From the NCBI GenBank assembly GCA_031963405.1, contig JASSUJ010000001.1, positions 2,380,063 to 2,444,062 of the forward strand: DNA of 64,000 nucleotides, written 5' to 3'. This document shows, one piece after another, positions 17,823 to 26,741 of the stretch. The stretch is from JASSUD01 sp031963405. GTDB lineage: Bacteria; Pseudomonadota; Gammaproteobacteria; Burkholderiales; Burkholderiaceae. The translations under genes and the position numbers were made by a program. How positions within the stretch are numbered: position 1 is the first letter of the stretch; the number at the start of each line of letters is the position of its first letter. Under the pieces are notes generated by a model that was not told where the DNA came from, ran no database searches, and worked only from the letters and a program-made list of their open reading frames with translations.

Positions 17823-18845
17823 TTAAGCGTGTTGCCCAGGATAGGTAAGCAAAGGGTTAGATATATTTTGTGGCAAACTTTCCGATAAAGATGGATTCCC
17901 CAATAAATAATTATTAGAAAGAGATAGCGTCACTTCTATTTCGTAATAACTTCTATTATTTTGCTCGGGTATAGCGAGGTCGCGAGTATTTTGAATGGAT
18001 TCTCTTAAATAATAATTATCTATTTCTTTATGAATAGTGCTAAATTTTTTATGTATAGATTCCAGCGCTTTTTTAAGCTTTTTAATTTGGGCTTCATTGG
18101 CTTTCCATTCTTTTTCTTTATAGGCTCCGTTGATATCGTGCAAATTAAATCTTTCTTGAATTGCGCGAGGTAATATGGTCAGTATGGCATTGATCGTACT
18201 AGATGCTTCGGGCGAGAGTTGTACAATGTGTGCGCCGCCTAAATAAGCCAAGACACTATTGATCAACGCTGCTGCGATTGTCACAATCCATGTCACCCAA
18301 CGTTTTTTTAGAAAGCATGGGTGTTTATAAGGATTATCAAGGAGCAGTTTTACTTCTTTTAATAAATTTTTAGTATTTTTTTGAGCTTGCTCGATGATAT
18401 TGATAGTTCGATCATTAAATATTATGTTGGTAGGTCTTATTTGATTAGAGTAATTGATGTCTTTGGAAATAATTCCAATATTTTCAAAGAAAATTTGATC
18501 TAGATAGCTTAATGATAATTCCATGCCTTTAATATAGGCGTCAATATCAATTTCCTCCTCAGATAATGAAATTTGCTCTGACGCATCATCTGACTCTACA
18601 GAAGCGTCACTCTCTACAGAAGTATCGCTAGCTAAATTTTTCCTTAAATTTTTAAATTTCTTTAATAAGCCTGATTCTTTTAATGATTCGAGCTGCGCTA
18701 AGGCTTCTTGGATATGAGTGCGTATTAGGTTTCTCGAGGCCAAATGGATGGCTGTATGAGACGCATGAAATGCTTGACACTCTGGCTCTCTTGAGTTGGT
18801 TGAACTGGTGGGCATTCCAGACAGGCGAATTGAAATAAACGACAT
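17823..18845 (-). CDS. Unrecognised protein with one membrane segment, candidate effector
   Basis: 340 residues, no family recognised. The Ser/Thr-rich N-terminus without a signal peptide (residues 1-30) is followed by helices, an acidic Ser/Asp/Glu stretch at 74-100 containing two VESD units, a coiled-coil-like part, one hydrophobic segment at about 183-205 (WVTWIVTIAAALINSVLAYL), and a long charged helical C-terminus. The ATG at 18845 has a good ribosome site (GGAGG). The sequence is AT-rich compared with the housekeeping genes around it, suggesting later acquisition. Its isolation between amn and the riboflavin genes, and the soft N-terminus, resemble type III effectors of this group, but nothing proves secretion. 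Confidence 0.7.
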   Translation of the reverse strand: MSFISIRLSGMPTSSTNSREPECQAFHASHTAIHLASRNLIRTHIQEALAQLESLKESGLLKKFKNLRKNLASDTSVESDASVESDDASEQISLSEEEIDIDAYIKGMELSLSYLDQIFFENIGIISKDINYSNQIRPTNIIFNDRTINIIEQAQKNTKNLLKEVKLLLDNPYKHPCFLKKRWVTWIVTIAAALINSVLAYLGGAHIVQLSPEASSTINAILTILPRAIQERFNLHDINGAYKEKEWKANEAQIKKLKKALESIHKKFSTIHKEIDNYYLRESIQNTRDLAIPEQNNRSYYEIEVTLSLSNNYLLGNPSLSESLPQNISNPLLTYPGQHA

Positions 18846-18877
18846 ATCTGCCTCCAGCAGGTGAAATTCATGTGGAT

Positions 18878-18970
18878 AGAAGCGCTGAATAGGCTGCGTG
18901 TGGCAGCTGTACTAGTTTGTTATTGTCTTCACCGCCCTTGCTTGCTCACGCCTTATTCAGTGCTTTCTTA
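18878..18970. repeat. Degenerate hairpin repeat, GAAGCGCTGAATA arm type
   Basis: AGAAGCGCTGAATA near 18878 and GCCTTATTCAGTGCTTTCTT ending at about 18969 form imperfect arms of the same type as 46303-46401. The core is largely decayed. Confidence 0.6.
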
Positions 18971-18993
18971 GATGCTATGCGCGCTTTCTTCTA

Positions 18994-19162
18994 AGAACCT
19001 GTCTACAAATTGCCTAAAAGGCTGTGATTCGCGTTTTTTCAAATCCTGGGTGGTGCTCGGAATCCTCATGTACACCCACGTACACTCCGGTTCCTGCAAG
19101 GTTTACTCAACTAAGGGCCTCCCCCGACTGACAACCTTTTAGACAATTTGTAGACAGGTTCT
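18994..19162. repeat. 169-bp element with AGAACCTGTCTACAAATTG arms
   Basis: The arms at 18994-19021 and 19135-19162 pair over 28 positions with one mismatch. The interior is different from the short family and contains CATGTACACCCACGTACACT. The outer 13 bases equal the whole arm of the small hairpin at 4486-4528, so the small one may be a deletion derivative. Confidence 0.85.
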
Positions 19163-19473
19163 AATGGTGTGGCGCTTGGTTCAGTTTCAATTTGTTTTTT
19201 AGTGGCAAAATTGCCTCACTGATTGAAGCTGCCTTGAAGCTAATCATAACGAGAGATAAACAGGTAGCGTTCTTTTAAAATCGGTAATTCACCTGCTAAG
19301 GTGCTGATTTTGATAGGTGAAAATTCCTGTGTTGTTTAAGACAAGTGCTTGGGGTTTGCTCACAAATTGACTAAAAGTGATTAATCTTGAGGGGCGCGTG
19401 ACATTCAGTCGCTGAGCCTGGATAAATTATTTTTTTAGATTGAGTCAGGAACGTAAGTGATATAGGAGGAGGC
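19163..19473. other. Non-coding spacer
   Basis: About 310 AT-rich bases between two repeats. I see no gene, RNA or clear promoter. Confidence 0.4.
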
Positions 19474-19516
19474 AAGGAAGGTCTGCATAACGGGGAGGTC
19501 GCGTTATGCAGCGCTC
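19474..19516. repeat. Short decayed hairpin repeat
   Basis: GGAAGGTCTGCATAACG and CGTTATGCAG remain around a nine-base loop; the outer right arm is lost. Confidence 0.6.
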
Positions 19517-19540
19517 ATCATTTAATTTGATGATTAAGAA

Positions 19541-19613
19541 CGCCGCTAGCCTGCGTAAAGTGAATCTTGCGCAGGCTAGCGGCGAGGCTGGCAGTGGCAA
19601 AGCATTGCCACTG
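19541..19613 (-). terminator. Two hairpins after the riboflavin-nusB transcript
   Basis: CGCCGCTAGCCTGCG (19541-19555) pairs exactly with 19570-19584, and CAGTGGCA (19592-19599) pairs exactly with 19606-19613. They lie 20 to 92 bases beyond the nusB stop on the minus strand and probably end the operon. Confidence 0.65.
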
Positions 19614-19632
19614 AGGGAGAAAAATCGAAGGC

Positions 19633-20097
19633 TTATGGCGTGCCGCTGGGACGACGCTCACTACGTTCATTTTGCTCGCGCTGGACTTCAAGAGGGCGTA
19701 GCTGTGAAGCTAATTTATCGAGAATGCCATTGATGTATTTATAGCCTTCTACACTACCGAAAGTTTTGGTGAGCTCAACTGCTTCGTTAATTATCACGCG
19801 GTAGGGTATGTCGAGATGATGAATCAGTTCATAAGCGCCCATCAAGAGAACCGCATGCTCAACGGGTGACACCTCTTTAAGCGGACGGTCCAAATAAGGC
19901 GTTAGCTGCGCTTTAAGCTCATCAGCTGTACGCATTACCCCAAATAGAAGCGCTTCAAAATGTTCGTTGTCTGCTTTCTCAAAGCCTTGCTCTTCTCGCA
20001 TTTGCCGCGCAATTTCTTTGGCGTCTTCTTGCGTTAGCAACCATTGGTAAAGGCTCTGCGTGACAAATTTGCGAGCACGATGGCGGGGATTGTTCAT
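19633..20097 (-). CDS. nusB: Transcription antitermination factor NusB
   Basis: 154 residues, all helical, beginning with the RNA-binding RARKFVTQSLYQWLLT helix and including the family segment YRVIINEAVELTKTFGS. NusB with NusE binds boxA RNA and supports antitermination of ribosomal RNA transcription. Its ATG overlaps the ribH stop (ATGA), so the two are translationally coupled, as in most proteobacteria. The start and length are standard. It closes the operon. Confidence 0.95.
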   Translation of the reverse strand: MNNPRHRARKFVTQSLYQWLLTQEDAKEIARQMREEQGFEKADNEHFEALLFGVMRTADELKAQLTPYLDRPLKEVSPVEHAVLLMGAYELIHHLDIPYRVIINEAVELTKTFGSVEGYKYINGILDKLASQLRPLEVQREQNERSERRPSGTP

Positions 20098-20585
20098 GCG
20101 TCGCTTTCGTCGTCATCGAGTGCTAGCTGTTCAAGCGCACTGCACATATTCGCCATTTCGATAGCCGTACGCGCGGCATGGCGGCCTTTTTCAACAATGC
20201 GAACCAGCGCTTGCTCATCATTCTCAGTGGTTAACACAGCATTGCCAATCGGTATGCCAAAATCAAGGCTAATGCGTGTGATGCCGGAAGCGCTTTCATT
20301 GGATACCACTTCAAAATGATAAGTGTCGCCACGCACCACTGCTCCAATCGCTAGCAGGGCATCAAATTGTCCGCTTTCTGCTAGCTTTTGTAGCGCGAGC
20401 GGAATTTCAAGCGCGCCTGGTACGGTGACAAGCAATACATCTTCGCCCAGTACGCCAAGTTGCTCAAGCTCTTTAATGCAAGCATGGGTTAGACCGTCGC
20501 CGATAGCCTCGTTAAAACGCGCTTGTACAATACCAATGCGCAGACCATCGCCGTTGTAGTTAGGGGAGTAATGTCCAGTTTCCAT
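20094..20585 (-). CDS. ribH: 6,7-dimethyl-8-ribityllumazine synthase
   Basis: 163 residues. The lumazine synthase signature GALEIPLALQKLAES, then GAVVRGDTYHFEVVSNE with the catalytic His, and GNAVLTTENDEQA are all present. The enzyme condenses the ribitylamino-uracil with dihydroxybutanone phosphate as the penultimate step of riboflavin synthesis and assembles into large shells. It is 36 bases downstream of ribBA and overlaps nusB by four bases, so all three form one transcript. Nothing is missing. Confidence 0.96.
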   Translation of the reverse strand: METGHYSPNYNGDGLRIGIVQARFNEAIGDGLTHACIKELEQLGVLGEDVLLVTVPGALEIPLALQKLAESGQFDALLAIGAVVRGDTYHFEVVSNESASGITRISLDFGIPIGNAVLTTENDEQALVRIVEKGRHAARTAIEMANMCSALEQLALDDDESDA

Positions 20586-20621
20586 AAGAGCGTGTCGAAA
20601 ATAAAGAAAGAAAAAAGTTCC

Positions 20622-21743
20622 TTAGCTTGTAGTGGCAGAAGGCATGGGCATAAAACCCGTCACTTCAAGACCATAACCGGAAAGGATGCTGAGTTTACGT
20701 GGGTCAGATAATACGCGTATTTTACTCACCCCTACATCGCGCAAAATTTGGGCGCCAATGCCGTAAGTTTTGAAATCAATCGGTCGACGTTTGAGCTGGG
20801 CGGCTTTCTCCGGCTCATCAAAGGCAGCAAAAACTTCACCTAGGTGCTCCTTTGCGCCGTCGCAATTCAACAATACAACCACACCGCAGTCAACTGACGC
20901 AATTTCCTTTAAGGCCGCATGCAGTGTCCAAGAGTGTAATGGGCTGCTAGTTTCCAGTAAGTCTAATACGCTCAGCGGTTCATGTACGCGTACTAGTGTT
21001 TCCTGATCAGGCGTTGGGGTGCCGCGTACCAGTGCTAAATGTGAGGCACCGGTTGGCTTATCGAGATACATAAATGCATGAAATGCACCGTATTGCGTGT
21101 GCATAGTTCGTTCGGCTACACGCTTAATAATAGACTCGGTATGGCTACGGTAATGAATCAAATCAGCGATAGTGCCGACTTTGAGCTGATGCTGCTCGGC
21201 GAATTTAAGTAAATCAGGAAGGCGCGCCATCGTGCCATCTTCATTCATCACTTCGCAAATAACGGCGGCAGGGGTTAAGCCTGCCAACATCGTGAGATCA
21301 CAGCCTGCTTCAGTGTGGCCAGCACGTACCAAGACACCACCTGGCTGTGCCATGACGGGGAAAATATGTCCTGGTTGAACGACATCTTCGGCGCGCGCAT
21401 CGCGTGCTACCGCTGCTTGCACGGTACGCGCGCGATCTCCTGCTGAGATGCCGGTGGACACACCTTGCGCTGCTTCAATGCTGAGCGTAAAGGCTGTGCT
21501 GTATTGAGCGCCATTGCGCTGCGTCATCAGCGGTAGCTTGAGTTGCTGGCAGCGTTCTTGCGTGAGCGTTAAGCAAACTAAGCCGCGCGCAAACCGCACC
21601 ATAAAATTGATCGCCTCAGCGCTAACAAAGTCAGCGGCGAGCACAAGATCCCCCTCGTTCTCACGCTCTTCTGCGTCAGTCAGGATGACCATTCGGCCGG
21701 CTTTTATGTCTGCGATGATTTCTGAGGTGGAGGCAAATGTCAT
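20622..21743 (-). CDS. ribBA: 3,4-dihydroxy-2-butanone 4-phosphate synthase with degenerate GTP cyclohydrolase II-like domain
   Basis: 373 residues. The first domain (about 1-200) has the DHBP synthase motifs DAEERENEGDLV and RAGHTEAGCDL and should make the four-carbon unit of riboflavin from ribulose 5-phosphate. The second domain has the RibA fold pattern, ending KTYGIGAQILRDVGVSKIRV, but the zinc-binding Cys-x10-Cys-x-Cys segment of GTP cyclohydrolase II is absent; VHEPLSVLDLL stands where VHSEC is expected. It is therefore a RibBX-type protein, and a separate RibA must supply the first step of the pathway. The ATG at 21743 starts at the usual family position; a TTG 17 codons earlier would add residues without support. 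It heads the ribBA-ribH-nusB transcript. Confidence 0.93.
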   Translation of the reverse strand: MTFASTSEIIADIKAGRMVILTDAEERENEGDLVLAADFVSAEAINFMVRFARGLVCLTLTQERCQQLKLPLMTQRNGAQYSTAFTLSIEAAQGVSTGISAGDRARTVQAAVARDARAEDVVQPGHIFPVMAQPGGVLVRAGHTEAGCDLTMLAGLTPAAVICEVMNEDGTMARLPDLLKFAEQHQLKVGTIADLIHYRSHTESIIKRVAERTMHTQYGAFHAFMYLDKPTGASHLALVRGTPTPDQETLVRVHEPLSVLDLLETSSPLHSWTLHAALKEIASVDCGVVVLLNCDGAKEHLGEVFAAFDEPEKAAQLKRRPIDFKTYGIGAQILRDVGVSKIRVLSDPRKLSILSGYGLEVTGFMPMPSATTS

Positions 21744-21914
21744 GGGAGTTAAGCGAAGAAAAGAGGGGCGCTTTGTATGATTAGGCAGAAGCAAGATGAT
21801 ACCGCATTCTCTACCGCAGCCTCATTCCATTTGCTGAGGGAAGGGCCGCATGACGTTGCCCCGGATTATTCAGATTTTCCCTAAGTTGCACTCTTTTTCA
21901 TGCGGGGTTGAATT

Positions 21915-22934
21915 TTATTCAGGCATCGGAGCTAACCTAGCCTCTTCATCAAGAATAGATCGGTATCCTCTAGAATCTGCTTTTTTATACATTGACTCAA
22001 AGAATGGGTCCTCAGGCACCGCTACGCCGCCCAGCGTTTTTTCCTGATCCGGCAAATTGAACCACTGGCTATTTGTTGGAGACATTATTTGGCTTGGTAT
22101 CCATTGGCCTATTGGAATCGTTGGATCACATTCTATCTCTGCACTTTCCTCTGGCTTTTCTGTTATCGGCTCTTTTTTTGTCGTATATCCCAGCGTTATT
22201 TTAAGCCCGCCCTGCTCCCATTCTGACATTTTTTCTCGCCATACTTTGGGGTATTCAGTTGCTGGGCAAACAATGCCTGCCCAAGCATCGCAAATTACAG
22301 CATTAGGATCCCAATCCGAAAAATCGTCTGGAAATTTTTCATCTTTTAAAGGCTCCTGTCCTAAGGCGACGCACACATGATCTGGCACCAGATTAACGAC
22401 AGCGACTCGCCCTAGCTCATTTTTATCGTTATTCCATGTTGAATCCATCAAGTCTTGCCAAACTAAAAAGCTGAGATCGTGGCAATTGGCTATCGTTAGC
22501 TTATCTATAGTTGAATAGGTTAATTGATCATGGTGATCCTGTGAACGCCATGAAATCATTGGCTGACTATACATGCGGTGTGTCTCAGGATCAGATAGCT
22601 GTGGAGTAATTCCATAAGACAAGTTTGTTGATCTACGGGGGATTTGCGTGCTTATATTGGCAAACGCAAGTGTTGCTACAGCTAAACGTTTATCTAAAAC
22701 AGTTTCTTTAGAGGCGTTAATCTTAGATGGGATTTCAGATGTTGGGCCAATCCGTATCTTATTAAAAAGATTGGTGTATCCCTGGGTTGAATCGTCCGAC
22801 TGTACTTTATAGAGAGCTTCATACACAGCGTTAGATGGATGAGGAGACGATTTACGGGTAAATGGATTATTGGATGGGTTATTGGATTGAGTTAGTGGGG
22901 GCTGAGAAATACGGTTTAAAGTAAAGAAAGTCAT
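21915..22934 (-). CDS. Candidate papain-like or transglutaminase-like effector enzyme
   Basis: 339 residues. I do not recognise the exact family. The first 35 residues are rich in Ser, Asn and Pro, with no signal peptide. The centre shows an ordered set often seen in bacterial cysteine-protease or deamidase effectors: Cys151 in ANCHDLSFLVW, His186 in PDHVCVALG, and Asp216 in NAVICDAWAG. The spacing fits a Cys-His-Asp triad of the papain/transglutaminase fold. The C-terminal 120 residues are acidic and Pro-rich. The ATG at 22934 has AGGA upstream. It sits alone between ribBA and ribE, where related bacteria keep the riboflavin genes together. The triad is visible; enzyme activity and export are inference. 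Confidence 0.65.
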   Translation of the reverse strand: MTFFTLNRISQPPLTQSNNPSNNPFTRKSSPHPSNAVYEALYKVQSDDSTQGYTNLFNKIRIGPTSEIPSKINASKETVLDKRLAVATLAFANISTQIPRRSTNLSYGITPQLSDPETHRMYSQPMISWRSQDHHDQLTYSTIDKLTIANCHDLSFLVWQDLMDSTWNNDKNELGRVAVVNLVPDHVCVALGQEPLKDEKFPDDFSDWDPNAVICDAWAGIVCPATEYPKVWREKMSEWEQGGLKITLGYTTKKEPITEKPEESAEIECDPTIPIGQWIPSQIMSPTNSQWFNLPDQEKTLGGVAVPEDPFFESMYKKADSRGYRSILDEEARLAPMPE

Positions 22935-23001
22935 ATATGTTCCTGAAAAATAAAAGTAAGTTGTCTATGATAAATAGGATTTGTTTCTATCTAAATATCA
23001 G

Positions 23002-23070
23002 TTAAGGAAGCTCCGCATAATCCCTGTAACGGCGTTATGAACTTACAGAGATTATGCAGAGCTTCCTTAA
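23002..23070. repeat. Hairpin repeat with TTAAGGAAGCTCCGCATAA arms
   Basis: The arms at 23002-23029 and 23043-23070 pair at 26 of 28 positions; the loop is CGGCGTTATGAAC, a shortened core. It lies just upstream of the 21915-22934 gene. Confidence 0.85.
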
Positions 23071-23745
23071 TATAATTAAAGAACAATTGACTCTCAAACT
23101 CTGTCTAGAAAACAGTAAAAGCTTATAAAAATACGAATCTCCTATTGCAATATGGATTTTTTGCAAGTCAAAAAATAAATTCTCAAAAATCATTGATAAG
23201 ATAAATAAAATATAAATCAAAACCCATAAAAATTCTTTGCATGTGTTAATCAAGAAGCAAAGCATTTGCAAGATTATTTAGTCTGCTTAAAAATAAAAAG
23301 TCACTCTTTTATAGCTGAAGAGAATTGGGCTAATGGGATAAATATGCAAGTACCGCTTTCTGAGGAAATGAAAAAAGAAAGTGAATTGCAAGTAATAGAA
23401 ATAAAACTTGAGACGCTGTTATGCCTCGCAGCATTTTTTACCCGTGAGTGATGCAGAACTTCCTTAGCGAAGATTAATTTTATTCAGCATTTTCTTGCAT
23501 CAATTTAAGCTTGAAAAAGAAAATTCCCTATCTTCTGTGACAAGCTAACTACTTATTCCCTCGCATATTGCAGAAAAACATAGGGTGGGGAGCGATTTTA
23601 ACTAAGCTAGTATTGCTGATAAGCGATTGATTTGAGGCAAGCACTTAAGTGCAAGCTTTTATTCAATATAAGTAAAAGCGCGGTGCAAAAAATGTAGTGG
23701 GAATGGCTAATTAAGTTAATTTCTATAATAAACAAGGAGATAAAT
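23071..23745. other. AT-rich spacer with a half repeat
   Basis: No credible gene. The segment near 23405-23466 (GTTATGCCTCGCAGC, then GATGCAGAACTTCCTTA) is a decayed half of the dispersed repeat. The stretch from 23600 to 23745 leads into the next gene and probably holds its promoter. Confidence 0.4.
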
Positions 23746-24249
23746 ATGGCCCCTTCGATTCAGCCATTATCAAGCCAGTATGCGCAGCGCATTCAGCAAT
23801 CTCAGCCGCAACACTCGTCATTATCTGTGGTTGATCGAGAGCAAGTCGTACTTGCTGAAGCAATTAATTCTGTGGCTAAGCTAAAGCAGTGGGCAGGCAC
23901 GCTTGATAGGGCAGCGACTAAGCTCCGGACTGAACCAGGTGGCAACAAAATGCTGTCTAACACTAAGCAGTTAGCCGAGGTCATACAGCAGATATGCCTA
24001 AAGGCAACGCTAGGAGGGGGAAAACGCCGCCCGATGAGTTTAGCGGATATGCTCTCCATTCTTTTTAAGGAAATTGGAAAAATTAAAAATGAAGTTAATC
24101 AATACGCCAAAAATCCTAAAATAAATTTAAAGGATGAGATAGCTAAGCTAAATAAGGATATATTAAAAAATATTGTGCCGATTTTAAAAGATGTATATTT
24201 TTTCCTAACTCAGACCCCAGCATTTATTTCTGTCAACAGATTGGCTTAA
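23746..24249 (+). CDS. Unrecognised helical protein, candidate effector
   Basis: 167 residues, no family recognised. The first 28 residues are rich in Ser and Gln (QPLSSQYAQRIQQSQPQHSS), a composition common at the N-terminus of type III substrates. The rest is predicted helical, with heptad-like spacing at about 40-70 and 105-150, and is rich in Lys near the C-terminus. A strong ribosome site, AAGGAGAT, precedes the ATG. A terminator hairpin follows 43 bases after the stop, so it is a single-gene unit. It lies inside the otherwise conserved riboflavin gene order, on the opposite strand. Its role is unknown. Confidence 0.68.
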   Translation: MAPSIQPLSSQYAQRIQQSQPQHSSLSVVDREQVVLAEAINSVAKLKQWAGTLDRAATKLRTEPGGNKMLSNTKQLAEVIQQICLKATLGGGKRRPMSLADMLSILFKEIGKIKNEVNQYAKNPKINLKDEIAKLNKDILKNIVPILKDVYFFLTQTPAFISVNRLA

Positions 24250-24291
24250 GCAAGAAAAACAGTGAAATTGTCGTATCAAAAATAGCCTTCT

Positions 24292-24336
24292 AAAACCTGT
24301 TTATGATTTTTTAGGAAGATCGTAAGCAGGTTTTTA
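24292..24336 (+). terminator. Terminator-like hairpin, AAAACCTG arm type
   Basis: AAAACCTGTTTATGAT (24292-24307) pairs with ATCGTAAGCAGGTTTT (24319-24334), the two differences being G-U compatible, and a T run follows. The arms resemble the AGAACCTGT class of repeats. Confidence 0.7.
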
Positions 24337-24407
24337 AGAGCGGAAAAGAGAGTCGGTAATTAAACAGGCGCTATTTCTTTGTACGTTTTGCGAATAAATG
24401 GCCTTCC

Positions 24408-25016
24408 TTAATTTGCAGCTAAAAGGCGTTGGGTATAACGCGCTAATAGGTCAGTTTCGAGGTTGACTTGTGCGTTGGGTTGTAAATGTTTGAGGGTAGT
24501 CACCGCGACGGTATGGGGGATGAGGTTGACGGAAAAAGCACAGCCTTGCGCTTGGTCTTCCACGGTGTTGACGGTGAGACTAACGCCATTGATCGTGACC
24601 GAGCCTTTGTAGGTGAGATAGCGGCCTAAGTGGTGAGGAGCCAGTACTTGCAAATGATATGACTCACCGTGCTGAGCGAAACTAAGCACGGTGCCTGTGC
24701 CATCGACATGACCTGCTACCCAATGACCACCTAGCCGGTCGCTTATGCGTAACGCTTTTTCAAGATTGACGGGGCCTGGCCTATCGAGCGATACCGTGCA
24801 ATTCAGGGTCTCGCGTGATACTTCTGCGGTAAAACAGTCGTGTTTGAGGGTGACGACGGTTAAGCAAGCACCCTGCACGGCAATACTTTCACCAGGTATG
24901 ACCTCGGCTAGGAAGTGCTGGCCACAATTAATCGTCAGTTCGAAGCCAGCACGCTGGTCACCGAGCGGAGTAACAGTTTCAATCTGGCCAATGGCCGTGA
25001 CAATACCCGTAAACAT
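24408..25016 (-). CDS. ribE: Riboflavin synthase, alpha subunit
   Basis: 202 residues with the two internally similar lumazine-binding halves: MFTGIVTAIGQIE at the start and a second barrel beginning GGHWVAGHVDGTG. KGSVTINGVSLTVN and IPHTVAVTTL are typical. It dismutates two molecules of 6,7-dimethyl-8-ribityllumazine to riboflavin. The start ATG is the standard one. In Burkholderia it follows ribD and precedes ribBA closely; here it is separated from both by inserted genes, so it needs its own promoter. The sequence itself is complete. Confidence 0.95.
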   Translation of the reverse strand: MFTGIVTAIGQIETVTPLGDQRAGFELTINCGQHFLAEVIPGESIAVQGACLTVVTLKHDCFTAEVSRETLNCTVSLDRPGPVNLEKALRISDRLGGHWVAGHVDGTGTVLSFAQHGESYHLQVLAPHHLGRYLTYKGSVTINGVSLTVNTVEDQAQGCAFSVNLIPHTVAVTTLKHLQPNAQVNLETDLLARYTQRLLAAN

Positions 25017-25085
25017 AGCGTTGAATAGTCCAGAGATAGAAAGAAAAAAGATAAAAAGAATGTGACGGAACCTAGAGAAGGTTGT

Positions 25086-25120
25086 TATTCCTTGCCCGCG
25101 GATTATGCAGGCCTTCCTTA
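25086..25120. repeat. Solo right half of the dispersed hairpin repeat
   Basis: TATTCCTTGCCCGCGGATTA followed by TGCAGGCCTTCCTTA matches the right core and arm of full copies. The left half is missing. Confidence 0.55.
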
Positions 25121-25240
25121 GGCAAAACCTTTCTAAATTAATAAATCTTAAGCAAGCACTAAATAGAGGCGAAAGCCACGCCTCTTGATGCCGGTACTTC
25201 TGGTTGATTCAGTGCGTGTATAAAAAGTTAGGAGACAAAA

Positions 25241-25909
25241 ATGCTTTATACCACAACACCCCCGGCCCAATCCCGTCCGCCATCAGTTTCATTTTTCAAT
25301 CCAATTAGCCCAACTCTTACTGCCGAAGAACTGCAGCAGCAATCGGCTAATCTGCACGGAGAAATGGGTGTTTTGAAAGGGGCGATCAAGAGCATTAATT
25401 TTTTCCCCCTTAATTACTTTACGTTGACGCGAAAGATCATCCAGGGACTGGAAGCCACGTTGGCTAGCGTAGCGCAGAAAAAAGAGACGCTTGAGAAAGA
25501 AGGGTCAACGCCCACACCTGAGGCACGCTCGCGACTAGGTCAGCCACAAGCATCAGGCTTAGACTCAATCCACAGCAATTCCTTGGAAGACTGCGAGCAT
25601 CCATTAGCTGATGTGCAAAGCCAAATTAATACGATACGCAGCATTATTAATGAGATTGATATCAACGCTGGGCAACGTATTACATTCTTGAGCGATAAGC
25701 TGATTCAATTAGAAGAACAAAGAGATAGGCTAGCCAGCTTAGGAGCGCAAGCGAGTACAGTGCATCAGGCCGACGTCATAGCAGGGCAAAAAGTCATCAG
25801 CACAATCAGCATCAATTTCTTCAACGACAGATTGAAACTACCAGCAGTACAGTGGAGCCAAGATGTGCGGTCATATTCACTATTTGGGTATACGACTGAC
25901 TTAGTGTAA
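25241..25909 (+). CDS. Unrecognised coiled-coil protein, candidate effector (paralogue of the next gene)
   Basis: 222 residues, no family recognised. The N-terminus is Thr/Pro/Ser-rich (TTTPPAQSRPPSVSFF). Two helical blocks follow (about 27-85 and 120-172), both with Gln/Glu/Leu heptads, and the C-terminus is beta-like (ISTISINFF, ending SLFGYTTDLV). The same order, helix-INxF-helix then a beta tail with an NxF motif, is seen in the next gene, so the two are probably paralogues. Both share the ribosome site GGAGACAAA before ATG. They lie between ribD and ribE, on the opposite strand. Nothing indicates the function. Confidence 0.68.
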   Translation: MLYTTTPPAQSRPPSVSFFNPISPTLTAEELQQQSANLHGEMGVLKGAIKSINFFPLNYFTLTRKIIQGLEATLASVAQKKETLEKEGSTPTPEARSRLGQPQASGLDSIHSNSLEDCEHPLADVQSQINTIRSIINEIDINAGQRITFLSDKLIQLEEQRDRLASLGAQASTVHQADVIAGQKVISTISINFFNDRLKLPAVQWSQDVRSYSLFGYTTDLV

Positions 25910-26023
25910 GGCTGTTATTCAATATTATTGAGATATCTAAAGCCGCTCGCATGTTTAGTCAAAGGCACCGCACAGGCCCTAAGCGTGAACTGATTAAATA
26001 TTAATAAAAATAAGGAGACAAAC

Positions 26024-26488
26024 ATGGTCTATGCAAGCCAAGCTACGCAATCTCATCAGTATTTCTCACGCTTTCAGCCTCAAACATTAGGCTCGGCGCC
26101 AGTAAGCCCTGAACCAATGGAAAGGCATGAGCGCATAAAAGATCTGCAGCGTCAAATTAATGAAATGCAGCATATATCCAAAACGGAAAACTGGGGGATC
26201 ATTGGCATAATCAATCGCTTCTTTCTTTCAAAGAAATTAGATGGGATAAGCGAGCAACTGAAGAGGCTAAATGATGAGTTAAACAACCAGCAAGAGCAGC
26301 TCGTGAATACTTTATCAAGGACAAGTCAAGAGACAGAAACACAGGCGCCGTCTGAGCGAGTTTTACCTTCAGCGTCTGTAAGACGCGGAGCGGAGCAAAA
26401 CATCACCGCGACCTTAGCATTTAATATATTTGGATACCCATTGAGAGTGTGTACGATACAGTTTGATCAGTTCGTGTCTTCGAAATAA
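26024..26488 (+). CDS. Unrecognised coiled-coil protein, candidate effector
   Basis: 154 residues, no family recognised. The N-terminus is Gln/Ser-rich (ASQATQSHQYFSRFQPQ). The central helix (about 35-105) contains WGIIGIINRFFLSKKLDGI and a Gln/Asn-rich coiled coil, and the short beta-like tail is TATLAFNIFGYPLRVCTIQF. It resembles the preceding gene in architecture and in the ribosome site, and it is 115 bases downstream, so the pair may be co-transcribed. It lacks the second helical block of its neighbour. The function is unknown. Confidence 0.66.
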   Translation: MVYASQATQSHQYFSRFQPQTLGSAPVSPEPMERHERIKDLQRQINEMQHISKTENWGIIGIINRFFLSKKLDGISEQLKRLNDELNNQQEQLVNTLSRTSQETETQAPSERVLPSASVRRGAEQNITATLAFNIFGYPLRVCTIQFDQFVSSK

Positions 26489-26741
26489 TTAAATCGAAAT
26501 ATCAGTCGTTTGGCGTAATTTTGCTTAAGCATTTAATTAGAGGCTGTTACTCGGGAAGGCATGTGGTGAATAAGCATATTGTTTAGCTAGCTTATTCACC
26601 GTGTGCTTTCTATCTAATGGGTAACTAAGAGATAGCACAGCGTCATATGCCTTTAGATCGGCGTCGAGTTTGGGTATTGCCTACTGCTATGTGCGCAGAG
26701 CTATAGCGCTAATAGCGCAGAATTCGCTTGATTAAAAATGA

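Noticed and set aside
21744..21914. FMN riboswitch ahead of ribBA
   Set aside because: None of the conserved RFN element segments (such as AGGGTGAAATTCCCGACCGG, or the terminal stem) can be found on the minus strand.
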